64,000 nucleotides of DNA from CAJXVY01 sp965660355 (lineage in GTDB: Bacteria > Actinomycetota > Actinomycetes > Actinomycetales > Microbacteriaceae). Shown here in pieces: positions 9,277 through 17,109 of this stretch. The notes beneath the pieces are model-generated. The model worked only from the letters and a program-made list of their open reading frames with translations. It had not been told where the DNA came from and ran no database searches. The translations under genes were made by a program, and so were the position numbers. Each line of letters starts with the position of its first letter. Position 1 is the stretch's first letter. The stretch is from positions 50,849-114,848 of the forward strand of contig CBFHZN010000003.1 of the NCBI GenBank assembly GCA_965660355.1, in the 5' to 3' direction.

Positions 9277-9729
9277 TTAAGAGTTTACTACAGTATATTC
9301 TATATCAATTGAGGATGATATAGGATGTACTTGGATTAATTCAATTGTATCATTAAATACTCCCCCATTTGTTAAAAAATCTAATGATGAATTTACACTA
9401 GATAATAATATAGTGGATTTTGGTTTTACCTCATGAGTAAAATCCCCACTTGAGCCACTTAATATTAAAGCAGCACTATATTGAGTATCTAAATTTGTTA
9501 CTCTAATATATTCAATACTACTTGAAACGAATGTACCTGCTCCGGGTGAAGGGGGGGTAGTTTTTATTATATCAGTTGATACATCACCGGGACATGTTAA
9601 TATTCTATGATCTACATTTGTTATGTTTTCTATAGAATGAATTACTTCATGTTTGATAACATTATTTCTAACTACCCGTTCTTCGGTAATTGTTATATTA
9701 AAAGTTGTAGGGGTTAGGGATGAAGCCAT
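9277..9729 (-). CDS. Probable small virion protein
   Basis: A 150-residue, Thr/Ser/Ile-rich beta protein with no known motif (FNITITEERVVRNNVIKHEV near the N-terminus, then repeated short strands). It lies between PhoH and the gp13-like gene and has a late-type motif 14 bases upstream (9743-9751), so it is probably a late virion component such as a decoration or collar protein. I cannot name the family. Confidence 0.6.
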   Translation of the reverse strand: MASSLTPTTFNITITEERVVRNNVIKHEVIHSIENITNVDHRILTCPGDVSTDIIKTTPPSPGAGTFVSSSIEYIRVTNLDTQYSAALILSGSSGDFTHEVKPKSTILLSSVNSSLDFLTNGGVFNDTIELIQVHPISSSIDIEYTVVNS

Positions 9730-9742
9730 TTCAATATTTTAT

Positions 9743-9751
9743 TATAAATAT
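9743..9751 (-). promoter_or_regulatory. Late-type motif ATATTTATA
   Basis: The minus strand reads AATATTTATAATAAAA, 14 bases before the ATG at 9729. It resembles the T4 late -10 box TATAAATA and recurs before structural genes here. Confidence 0.5.
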
Positions 9752-9753
9752 TA

Positions 9754-10452
9754 TTAACTTCTAAAAGTTTTATAAACATCCAAAATTGAATCAACTATTG
9801 TGTGTCTGTGGTTTTTTTCTAAAGTGGTTAAATTAAACCCCTCTATTGAGGACATATGCCGGCACATGAAATCAAAACCAGAATCTTTTTTATATTTTAA
9901 GTCAATTTGGGCATTATCACCACAAAATATTACTTTTGAGCCTTTACATATTCTTGTCAATATGAGTTCGGTTTGGGTATCTGTTAGATTTTGTGATTCA
10001 TCAACTACAACTAAACAATCAGTAAAGTTTCTACCTCTCATAAAAGAAATAGGTACTATCTCAATTAACCCATCTTCAATGCACTTTTCTATTTTTACTT
10101 TGTTATATAAACGGTGCATATTTTCATACACTGGGGCTGTAAAAGGGGCTAATTTCTCATTGATATCACCGGGTAAAAAGCCAATATCCTCACCTGCTAC
10201 TACAGTTGGACGTGTGATAATTATCTTTTCTATTTCTTTTCGGAATAGTAAATCTAAAGCTATATTGGCTGCTAAAAGGGATTTACCTGATCCTGCTTTG
10301 CCTTTTAAAACTGATACGGTATTATTTAATACTTCGGCCTTGGCAAGTTTTTGCTCTTCATTTAATTGAAGTTTGAATTTTATTGGACCTTTTGGTTTAC
10401 GTTTCCCTTTAAAAGTTTCTTGTGCCTCTGGGGTTCTATTAAAATCTGTCAT
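9754..10452 (-). CDS. phoH: PhoH-family ATPase
   Basis: The 232-residue protein is a PhoH-type P-loop ATPase. Walker A is GKAGSGKS at 51-58 and Walker B is LVVVDESQN at 147-155, followed by DTQTELILTRI. The family is common in marine phages and may act on RNA or in phosphate-stress physiology; the precise role in phages is unsettled. Here it sits inside the head block, directly after the capsid gene terminator, and has its own late-type motif at 10468-10476. Length is normal for a phage PhoH core without extra domains. Confidence 0.92.
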   Translation of the reverse strand: MTDFNRTPEAQETFKGKRKPKGPIKFKLQLNEEQKLAKAEVLNNTVSVLKGKAGSGKSLLAANIALDLLFRKEIEKIIITRPTVVAGEDIGFLPGDINEKLAPFTAPVYENMHRLYNKVKIEKCIEDGLIEIVPISFMRGRNFTDCLVVVDESQNLTDTQTELILTRICKGSKVIFCGDNAQIDLKYKKDSGFDFMCRHMSSIEGFNLTTLEKNHRHTIVDSILDVYKTFRS

Positions 10453-10467
10453 GAAACTATATTTGTT

Positions 10468-10476
10468 TATAAATAT
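10468..10476 (-). promoter_or_regulatory. Late-type motif ATATTTATA
   Basis: The minus strand reads GTATATTTATAAAC 16 bases before the phoH ATG. It lies just after the capsid-gene terminator, so phoH can be transcribed independently of the capsid gene. Confidence 0.5.
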
Positions 10477-10483
10477 ACATTAT

Positions 10484-10514
10484 GATACAAAAAAGCCTGA
10501 CTTTCGCCAGGCTT
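10484..10514 (-). terminator. Rho-independent terminator after the capsid gene
   Basis: On the minus strand AAGCCTGGC-GAAA-GTCAGGCTT forms a nine-pair stem (one G-U pair) closed by a GNRA tetraloop and followed by TTTTTTG. It lies 28 bases after the major capsid stop and before phoH. It should end or attenuate the abundant capsid transcript. Confidence 0.9.
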
Positions 10515-10541
10515 CTTAATTTATTATAATTTTACTTTCTA

Positions 10542-12179
10542 TTATAGAGAAGCTAAATTATTTACAAAGATACGACCGTAAAATTCAGGTCTGATCATTT
10601 TCTTCGCGTAACGAGTAAGTAACCCTTTACGTGGAGTAAATGAGTCTGGATCGTATACAAGTGGTGTCATGATTAATGGCACATATGGAGAGAATACAGC
10701 TCCTGTTTCCAAGAATTGATTTCCTCTATAACCCATTAATATAACATTTTCTGTCATGTATGGGTTCTTGTATACTTGGTAACGGTTGTTTAGGTTACCT
10801 GATTTTTGGATACCAAATGCGTAGTTCATTTTTGTAGCCTCACCATCAGAAGTTGCTGCGAATCCAGGGATTGATTCTAATACAGTAGATACTGAAGGAG
10901 ATACTACCATGAAGTTTGCACCACCTCTAAGAGTCTTTTGGTGAATCTTATTTGATACTTTTTGCATTTTAGTTCCTAAAGTTTGGAACCATTGACCTTG
11001 AGTATTAAAATACCCTAAATCATCTTCCCAAGCGGTTCTAGTATCATTTAAGTAGTTGTTAGATTTAACTGACCAATATTCATCAGAAGCTGATGCGTCT
11101 TTAATCAACATATCAAGGTTTTCTAAGTCAATCTCTAAAGAGATATACTCACTCATGATATTTGTTAATTCAGCTTCTGCATCTAATGATTGGTAAGCAT
11201 TTAAATCTTGTGCAAACTCAGGAGTCCATTGTGTTTTTAACTTACGTGTTTTAGCCACGATAGCCTCTGATTTCATTTTGATATCAATCTCTGGGATTGC
11301 TATATCACTTGCGGATTGTGCATTTGGGAAACCTGCACCATTGTTATCTTCAAAATCACCACGAGCATTATCTGCTGGTTGAACATTGTAGAATAGGTCT
11401 GCTGTTCCTGTGATTGATGAACCTGACTCAAATACAAATATTACTGTACCTGGAGCTCCAACTGTAGTGTATTCTGGGAGAATATTTGCTGGGTTTACAT
11501 CTGATCCACTGATAGAGAATGCTCTAACACCTTTTAAATCAGCATTAGATGGCAAATCTACTGTAACTGCTGTTAAATCACCTGCTGCTATTGAAGCTGA
11601 TAATTCAGCATCATAGTTTACTTGTGACCAATCAGCTGATGCTGATGTGAATGATGACCCTGTGCTAAATTGGTTAATTGAGTACGCAAATCTACCTGCT
11701 CCATATAAACCTCCTGTTGGGTCGTTTGCAGCACCTGGGTTTGTGTCTCCATATAATGAATCACCACCATCGTATACGTTTCCTGATCCACCTCCAAAGT
11801 TTAATTGTTTGTTTTGACCAAACTGGAAGTCAAGGAAAAATACAAGACCTGAAGGTAAGTTCATTGGTTGAACTGACATAAATTCTTTAGTAGATAAGTT
11901 ACCAAATACTTTACGCACCATTGGTAGAGCTACACCAGCCCACTGTTCACCTTGTCCTACTTGGAAAGTACCACCACCAATATTTGTAGCAGAAGCCTCA
12001 GTTACAAGTTGTTTTGCTTGATTTTCTAGAATAAGTGCCATATTGTTACGGTTGATCTCTGTATCAAGACCCTCTAACAATCCTGTCTTATTCCACTTTG
12101 CTGCTACTCTAGCAGCATCACTCTGCTTATTTTTCCATTCGGAAGCAGAGTCATTAAGTAATGAATTAATTGTTGACAT
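10542..12179 (-). CDS. Major capsid protein, gp23-like
   Basis: The 545-residue protein forms the hexameric shell. The region GVALPMVRKVFGNLSTKEFMSVQPMNLPSG (in two motif halves, about 82-110) is the hallmark of T4-type gp23 after the N-terminal propeptide. A propeptide of about 60 residues ends QLVTE-ASATN, which aligns with the T4 cleavage point (Glu followed by Ala); LLE at 34-36 is another possible gp21 site. Mature subunits would therefore start near residue 62. Gene order gp21-gp22-gp23 in the direction of transcription matches T4. A strong terminator follows. Confidence 0.95.
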   Translation of the reverse strand: MSTINSLLNDSASEWKNKQSDAARVAAKWNKTGLLEGLDTEINRNNMALILENQAKQLVTEASATNIGGGTFQVGQGEQWAGVALPMVRKVFGNLSTKEFMSVQPMNLPSGLVFFLDFQFGQNKQLNFGGGSGNVYDGGDSLYGDTNPGAANDPTGGLYGAGRFAYSINQFSTGSSFTSASADWSQVNYDAELSASIAAGDLTAVTVDLPSNADLKGVRAFSISGSDVNPANILPEYTTVGAPGTVIFVFESGSSITGTADLFYNVQPADNARGDFEDNNGAGFPNAQSASDIAIPEIDIKMKSEAIVAKTRKLKTQWTPEFAQDLNAYQSLDAEAELTNIMSEYISLEIDLENLDMLIKDASASDEYWSVKSNNYLNDTRTAWEDDLGYFNTQGQWFQTLGTKMQKVSNKIHQKTLRGGANFMVVSPSVSTVLESIPGFAATSDGEATKMNYAFGIQKSGNLNNRYQVYKNPYMTENVILMGYRGNQFLETGAVFSPYVPLIMTPLVYDPDSFTPRKGLLTRYAKKMIRPEFYGRIFVNNLASL

Positions 12180-12201
12180 TTGTTTTTTGTTTGTTTTTTA
12201 G

Positions 12202-13335
12202 TTAATGTTTTGGGTTATAAAAAGCCAATTCTCTCATTCTAGAAAACTTATCATCCGTTATGATAGGTGACTTAGCATTTTCAGTAATGATTGATTTTGA
12301 AGCACTTCCTAAACTTTCTTTAACGGTTTTTCCTGTTTTTTGTTTCAAACCTTCGATTAATGTTTCATAAACTAGTTTGGTTTCTTTTACATTAGTAGCG
12401 TTATCAAAAGCATTTAGTACTTTAACTTTTTGTGATTCATTTAAGTTTTTAGACTTAAACACTTTATTTGTGTAAAGAAGTTTTGCGTTTAATAAATTTA
12501 CTTCATTTAAATCTTTACGAAGGGATTCAATTGTTGAATGTGCTTCTTCAAGATCACTTGATGGAGATTCTTCAGCTTCTTTAGCAAGACGTTCCATTTC
12601 TGCTTTTAATTCTTTAGCACTTTTAGCTTTTGCTAAACGTGATCTAATTGCATTAACTGCAAATCCAGTTGCTATTGCTAGAGCTGGGGCTATCATAGAT
12701 ATGATAGCTTCAGTATCGTTCAACCCAAAAGAAAATTCTTGAAGATCTTCTTTTTCTTCATAAACTTCTTCTTCTTCGATTTCTTTTAAAAGTTCTTCGA
12801 TATCTACCATTCCACTTTCATCTTCCATTTCTTCTTCTTCACCTTCTGTATCACCAGATTCTAATTCACCTGATTCTACCATGTCGGAAATTACATCTTC
12901 GATCATTTTTTTAAGATCTTCATCTGTCATATCCTCTAGATCAAGTGGTTCACCTTCTTCTTCTTCTTCAGATTCTTCTGATTCATCATCTTCTGATTCA
13001 TCATCTTCTGATTCATCTTCAGCTTCTTCAGCTTCATTTAAAGGTTCTTCTTCTTCATCTAGTTCTGCTAATAGTTCATCTAGATCTAACTCTTCCTCTT
13101 CAATATCTTCTACTTCTTCTACGTTTCCATGAGCCGTAGGGCCTTCTGGATCCATGTCTGAATATGCTTCATTTGTTTCTTCTTCTTCCATTTCTTGAAG
13201 TTTTGCAGAAAGCATTTCTTTGATACGTGGAGTAAATGATTCTTCTAGAGCGCTTTTAGCATTTGCTATTGCCATTTCTTTTACGGCTTTAGCTTCTGCG
13301 ATTGCTTCTTTAAGCAATTCTCTGTTTGTTGCCAT
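12202..13335 (-). CDS. Prohead core scaffold, gp22-like
   Basis: The 377-residue protein lies between the prohead protease and the capsid gene, the position of T4 gp22. It is a helical, very acidic chain; residues about 65-200 are dominated by Glu and Asp, including a low-complexity DESEDD repeat. The N-terminus MATNRELLKEAIAEAK carries an L-K-E site of gp21 type, and the C-terminus ends RMRELAFYNPKH, a conserved short tail that may bind the shell. Scaffolds of this type form the prohead core and are degraded by gp21 before packaging. The 15-base DNA repeat encoding the acidic tract may vary in copy number. Confidence 0.85.
   Translation of the reverse strand: MATNRELLKEAIAEAKAVKEMAIANAKSALEESFTPRIKEMLSAKLQEMEEEETNEAYSDMDPEGPTAHGNVEEVEDIEEEELDLDELLAELDEEEEPLNEAEEAEDESEDDESEDDESEESEEEEEGEPLDLEDMTDEDLKKMIEDVISDMVESGELESGDTEGEEEEMEDESGMVDIEELLKEIEEEEVYEEKEDLQEFSFGLNDTEAIISMIAPALAIATGFAVNAIRSRLAKAKSAKELKAEMERLAKEAEESPSSDLEEAHSTIESLRKDLNEVNLLNAKLLYTNKVFKSKNLNESQKVKVLNAFDNATNVKETKLVYETLIEGLKQKTGKTVKESLGSASKSIITENAKSPIITDDKFSRMRELAFYNPKH
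12981..13020. repeat. 15-base tandem repeat in scaffold gene
   Basis: The unit ATTCATCATCTTCTG occurs twice in tandem and then once more in part (12981-12995, 12996-13010, 13011 onward). It encodes the DESED repeats of the scaffold's acidic tract. Slippage here would change tract length in frame. Confidence 0.8.
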
Positions 13336-13406
13336 TTTCCTAAATTTGTTTTTTGTTGGGAAAGTACGTTTATTGAATAATAACGTAATAGTTTTTATTT
13401 ATTTTG

Positions 13407-13433
13407 ATGTCACATAGATATGTGAGGTGACAT
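13407..13433. repeat. Inverted repeat ATGTCAC...GTGACAT
   Basis: Perfect 7-base arms (13407-13413 and 13427-13433) flank a 13-base centre that itself contains ATAGATAT. It lies in the 192-base gap between the protease terminator and the scaffold start, about 72 bases before the scaffold ATG. It could be an operator or an RNA hairpin in the leader of the scaffold-capsid transcript; there is no T-run, so it is not a terminator. Confidence 0.5.
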
Positions 13434-13477
13434 ATTCAGATGATACATATATGGAAAGGGGGTAAAAGTCGCAGAGA

Positions 13478-13501
13478 CAAAAAAAGCTCTCAAAAAGAGA
13501 G
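13478..13501 (-). terminator. Rho-independent terminator after prohead protease
   Basis: The minus strand reads GCTCTC-TTTTT-GAGAGC and then TTTTTTTG, a six-pair stem with a T-run. It starts 27 bases after the protease stop and separates the portal-protease transcript from the scaffold-capsid transcript. Confidence 0.85.
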
Positions 13502-13527
13502 CAATTTTGTTTTAAGTTTTTATAAAA

Positions 13528-14160
13528 TTATAATATAGGACATGATCCTTTAGCACATAGTATTTCTGTTATTAATGCATTTGTGCGGGCATATTTATGT
13601 AAGAATGTAGATTGGGATTCGTTTAGTTGGCCGTTCTTCATCCATGAATTAGGGTTGGATGGGTTAGAAACTAAATCCCATGTTAACAATTCAAAATCAT
13701 CTTGTACCTCCATTACCTCACCCATTTGCTTTAATGAGCCCATTCCACGTGAGGAAACTCCTAATGTTAACCCATTTCGAATTAAAGCACCAGCAATGCG
13801 ACCTGCATCTGTACCTAGGGGTCCTGGATCTGCAAATATTTCTATGGTTCCCATTATGTTATCTCCATCCCACCAAAGTTTACGTATAGCATGGGAGGAG
13901 TTTTGGAGGTTGATTATTTGGGATTCTGGGTGGTCTAGTTCTCCACAGGTTTCAGTAGATTTTTGGGATATTTTTTCATTGAATTTTTTTAATTCTCTTT
14001 CCCATAAATCTCTTTTATAGTATCTACCGTTACCATTTTTTACCTCAACTGTTGCTAATATACCCTCAACAATTATGTTACCACCACTTTTTATCCCCTC
14101 TGCTAATTGGATGGGGTTTGGGTGGAACTTTTGGGTTTCTATTAAAAATTCTTTTTCCAT
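13528..14160 (-). CDS. Prohead maturation protease, gp21-like
   Basis: The 210-residue protein is a serine protease of the T4 gp21 (S80/U9-like) group. The likely catalytic His is H77 in GELDHP, the Ser lies in GVSSRGMGS (S136 or S137), and an Asp is at 162 in TWDLVSNPS. Length matches T4 gp21 (212). The C-terminus ITEILCAKGSCPIL resembles other marine gp21 endings. It cuts scaffold, capsid propeptide and internal proteins after (I/L)-x-E. Its start overlaps the stop of the gene upstream and a terminator follows it. Many proteins in this window carry matching sites near their N-termini (see findings). Confidence 0.92.
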   Translation of the reverse strand: MEKEFLIETQKFHPNPIQLAEGIKSGGNIIVEGILATVEVKNGNGRYYKRDLWERELKKFNEKISQKSTETCGELDHPESQIINLQNSSHAIRKLWWDGDNIMGTIEIFADPGPLGTDAGRIAGALIRNGLTLGVSSRGMGSLKQMGEVMEVQDDFELLTWDLVSNPSNPNSWMKNGQLNESQSTFLHKYARTNALITEILCAKGSCPIL

Positions 14161-15548
14161 TATATGTCGTAATCAAGTCCTAAATCATATCCTTCTAAAA
14201 ACTCTACTATTTCTTCCTCATAGTTTGGAAATGAAGCAGCTATTGTTGGGATTGAATCTATATCACCCCCCACATCAGCAAATTTTTCAACTACTTGGTT
14301 TAATATATCTTGTGGTAGATTCTCTTCATTTTCAAACATTTCAGTAGTTTTTTTAGAAATATTATCTACTGTTGTATCAATATCATCCAATGATGCTTTT
14401 ACTTTATCTATCTTTTGATCATCAATTGCCTCCTCAATAGGTTCATCTTCATCAATTATCTTACTTTTAGCAGGTTTATCCTTTTTAGATAATTGTTTTT
14501 CGATTTTTGCTTTTGCTTTTCCTAAAGTTTTGATGTCTTTTTGAATTTGTTTTACTTTATTTTTATCTGTTAAAGCTTTCATATCTTCATCTTCATCTAA
14601 ACGATTAAGTTGAGATTGACGCTTTTCCATTGCGGCTTCTATTTTTTCTAATTTTGTATCTAAGATTTCCATCTCAGCTTCCTTGTTAATAGCCGCTAGT
14701 TCTTTTTCAACAGATTCTCTAATAACTTTACGTAACTTAGATTCATTTATATTCTCAGGGAATGCACTAGCAATAATACTATCAATTAGCTTTTGATCAA
14801 CCTCTTGATCCTCTAAATAATTATATGCCTCATCTTCAGACATTTGGTTTGAAGCTATTATACTTATGTAGTGGTCTGGTGTATTTGAGTCAAGTTTAGT
14901 TAGCTCTTTATCAACCATTTCACGAACTACTTTACGTAATTTAGATTCCTTTAAATCACCATATCCTGATGCTTTATATTTTCCTTTAGCTTCTTCTGGT
15001 GTTCCTAAACCAGGTGCTTCAGTTTGATATCCTAACCCCTTAACTCCAAATTGTCCATCTTCGGTATAGTGGATAGGATTTTTTTCTAGGTTTTTATATA
15101 CAATGGATTTTAATTCTCCCATTGTTTTCCCCTCGTTTTTAGGATCACACATTTCAGCATAATACCCCTTCATTACTTGATCAAAAATCAAATTATCATG
15201 GTTGGTTTTATCTGAGGTATCGAATCCATGAGATAAATTATCATCAACTTGTTTTGATGGTTTTTTTAACTCGGCTTTTTCCTCTTCCTCTTGAGATTCT
15301 TTTAAAAAGTTTTGGAAAGCTACCTCGTATGGGGTTTTAGCGGTTGATTCTATACCGTTTATAGGTTCAAGGTTTACTATATTTTCAGAAATTACACTTT
15401 TACCCTTTAAAACATTCACAACCTCTGAATATGTAGCTGCGTTACGGATAAAGTTAGGGAATTGATGTTTTGCTTCTTTTATAAAGACATCCTTGTGTCC
15501 TTTTCCTTCCTTAATAAGTAAATATTGATCTTGAAGTGTTTTTTTCAT
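14160..15548 (-). CDS. Head-region protein with duplicated ESKLRKV motif
   Basis: The 462-residue acidic, mostly helical protein sits between the 224-aa protein and the prohead protease, so a prohead core or internal role is likely. The N-terminus is MKKTLQDQYLLIKEGKG with an I-K-E-G site. A conserved stretch at about 130-200 (YYAEMCDPKNEGKTMGELK, then YTEDGQFGVKGLGYQTEAPG) is typical of marine T4-like contigs but has no known function. Two internal segments repeat: ESKLRKVVREMVDKEL and ESKLRKVIRESVEKEL, about 65 residues apart. A coiled-coil stretch covers about 290-360. The protein is not recognisable as any T4 product. Confidence 0.65.
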   Translation of the reverse strand: MKKTLQDQYLLIKEGKGHKDVFIKEAKHQFPNFIRNAATYSEVVNVLKGKSVISENIVNLEPINGIESTAKTPYEVAFQNFLKESQEEEEKAELKKPSKQVDDNLSHGFDTSDKTNHDNLIFDQVMKGYYAEMCDPKNEGKTMGELKSIVYKNLEKNPIHYTEDGQFGVKGLGYQTEAPGLGTPEEAKGKYKASGYGDLKESKLRKVVREMVDKELTKLDSNTPDHYISIIASNQMSEDEAYNYLEDQEVDQKLIDSIIASAFPENINESKLRKVIRESVEKELAAINKEAEMEILDTKLEKIEAAMEKRQSQLNRLDEDEDMKALTDKNKVKQIQKDIKTLGKAKAKIEKQLSKKDKPAKSKIIDEDEPIEEAIDDQKIDKVKASLDDIDTTVDNISKKTTEMFENEENLPQDILNQVVEKFADVGGDIDSIPTIAASFPNYEEEIVEFLEGYDLGLDYDI

Positions 15549-16222
15549 TATTGTTCAGTTAAAATTCTTTTTATATCTTGTAGGTAACTTTTTGTGATTT
15601 CTATAGGTGAATTTATATCGTATGAACCTGGGTTTCCACCAAATAGGGTTGCTGTTTCATTCTTTGCATTTGAGATTAAAGGTGTAATTTCATTTAAAAG
15701 CTTTTCTATATCCTCTATACTTTGCAATCTTTGTTTTTGAAAATCATTCATTTCACTTAAAACCTCATCCTCCCATAAGTCTATTTTATCAAAGGATTTG
15801 GGTTTAGTTTTTGGGATGTCTTTGTATCCTAATTTATAATAGTATTTCTTAGCACCCTTTTTACTATATGCTTTAGGTGTTGCGTATTGTGCACCTTTCC
15901 CAGAGGAAATAGAAGCACCTCCTTGGGAAGTAGAAGATGCTTCATCAATTTCCCCATATTTTTTTAATAATCTTGAGTATTTATTTCTTAAAGTTTTAGC
16001 TATTTTTAATAATTCCTCTGATTGGCTAGTTTGGACTCTTCTTTGTACTTTTTCTAATTGAGTAACTACATCATTAATATCTTTATATAATCTTTGAAGG
16101 TCAGGTTTATACTCTACTGCCCATGTAGTAGAATTAGTTATAGGATCAAGTTTGGTTTGTTTTGTTATAAAATCCCTTGCTTCTGCAATTGTTGAAAAAA
16201 TATTTTCTTTAATTAGAGCCAT
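15548..16222 (-). CDS. Head-region helical protein of unknown function
   Basis: The 224-residue protein starts MALIKENIFSTIAEARD, again with an I-K-E site at residues 4-6. Residues about 50-100 form a coiled coil (VTQLEKVQRRVQTSQSEELL), then a Ser/Gly-rich segment and a basic GKGAQYATPKAYSKKGAKKY. It overlaps the gene upstream by 14 bases and abuts the gene downstream, inside the portal-to-protease block. A small core protein of the gp67/gp68 kind would fit the position, but there is no sequence proof. Confidence 0.6.
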   Translation of the reverse strand: MALIKENIFSTIAEARDFITKQTKLDPITNSTTWAVEYKPDLQRLYKDINDVVTQLEKVQRRVQTSQSEELLKIAKTLRNKYSRLLKKYGEIDEASSTSQGGASISSGKGAQYATPKAYSKKGAKKYYYKLGYKDIPKTKPKSFDKIDLWEDEVLSEMNDFQKQRLQSIEDIEKLLNEITPLISNAKNETATLFGGNPGSYDINSPIEITKSYLQDIKRILTEQ

Positions 16223-17069
16223 TTACTATTTTTAATTCGTTTACTAAATCACAATATTGTAGTAAATCTATTAAATCATTATCCCTAAGTTTAGTTTGTT
16301 TGTTAGGTATCTTGATAATAGATACTATCTCATTAATTTTTATTTTTGTAACCTCATTAGTAGTTTTTTTATTTAACTCTAACAATTCATTTTTTATCTC
16401 ATTAGTTTTTGTAATGTAAAAATCTTTTAGTTTGGTAGTATTATCAATCGAATTTATATATTCTTTTAAGATGTTTTTTTGATTTGTAGATAAATTTTCA
16501 TACTTCCCATTAAATTTATCTACCATAATTCTATAAGTTAGTAATTTAGTATCCTTATCACTATCATTAAATTCTTTTATAACATCATTTTCTACATTTT
16601 TAGTTTTAATGTCAGGAATAGAAAGATGTTCTAATATTGTTACTTTATTTTGAATTATCTGTTGGGGGTTTTTTAATGGGGAATTTTCAATTTCTATTAG
16701 TGTGTAGAATGCAGCGTATGTTTTATAATTGGGGAGTTGATGGTTAAAAAATACGTTTAAATCATAATGTTTTCTGAGTTCTGATATAATGTTGTATTTT
16801 TGTCGTTTAAGTGCTCCCCTATTAAGTAATTTGGAGTTTTCTAACAATGTTGAAAGTACCAGGCTAGCCTTAGCTTCTGATAGGTTAGTGCGTTTTGTTA
16901 GGGATTCATAAAGTTTGTATTCTCTCCCAAGTTCTGATTTTACAAAATACTTTTGGAGTATGTCTCTGGCAGGGGAGGGATTATCCTCTAAGGTATCAGT
17001 TGTTATTTGACGTACTAAAAGTTCGAATAATATGCCTGTGTTTTTGTACTTTGAATGTTTTATACGCAT
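16209..17069 (-). CDS. Conserved head-cluster protein next to portal
   Basis: The 286-residue, Lys- and Asn-rich protein begins MRIKHSKYKNTGILFELLVR and continues with KYFVKSELGREYKLYESL. I recall this N-terminal block from proteins placed beside the portal gene in marine T4-like phages, where it has no assigned role. It is soluble and helical. It has its own promoter-like element (17090-17106) and is the first gene after the portal. The gp21-type N-terminal site seen in its neighbours is absent. Confidence 0.65.
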   Translation of the reverse strand: MRIKHSKYKNTGILFELLVRQITTDTLEDNPSPARDILQKYFVKSELGREYKLYESLTKRTNLSEAKASLVLSTLLENSKLLNRGALKRQKYNIISELRKHYDLNVFFNHQLPNYKTYAAFYTLIEIENSPLKNPQQIIQNKVTILEHLSIPDIKTKNVENDVIKEFNDSDKDTKLLTYRIMVDKFNGKYENLSTNQKNILKEYINSIDNTTKLKDFYITKTNEIKNELLELNKKTTNEVTKIKINEIVSIIKIPNKQTKLRDNDLIDLLQYCDLVNELKIVNGSN

Positions 17070-17089
17070 CCTAAAAGGTTTGATTTATT

Positions 17090-17106
17090 TATAAATATAC
17101 GAAGAG
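17090..17106 (-). promoter_or_regulatory. Hybrid early/late promoter-like element
   Basis: The minus strand reads CTTCGTATATTTATAAATAA. It joins the early core TTCGTATAT to the late-type TATTTATAAATA and lies 21 bases before the ATG at 17069. It is the only copy I saw that contains both signatures. Confidence 0.5.
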
Positions 17107-17109
17107 TTA

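Noticed and set aside
9800..10369. Plus-strand 189-residue frame
   Set aside because: It is antisense to phoH, which has clear Walker motifs.
12881..13139. Ser-rich and Leu-rich plus-strand frames
   Set aside because: They are reverse-strand shadows of the Glu/Asp tract in the scaffold gene.
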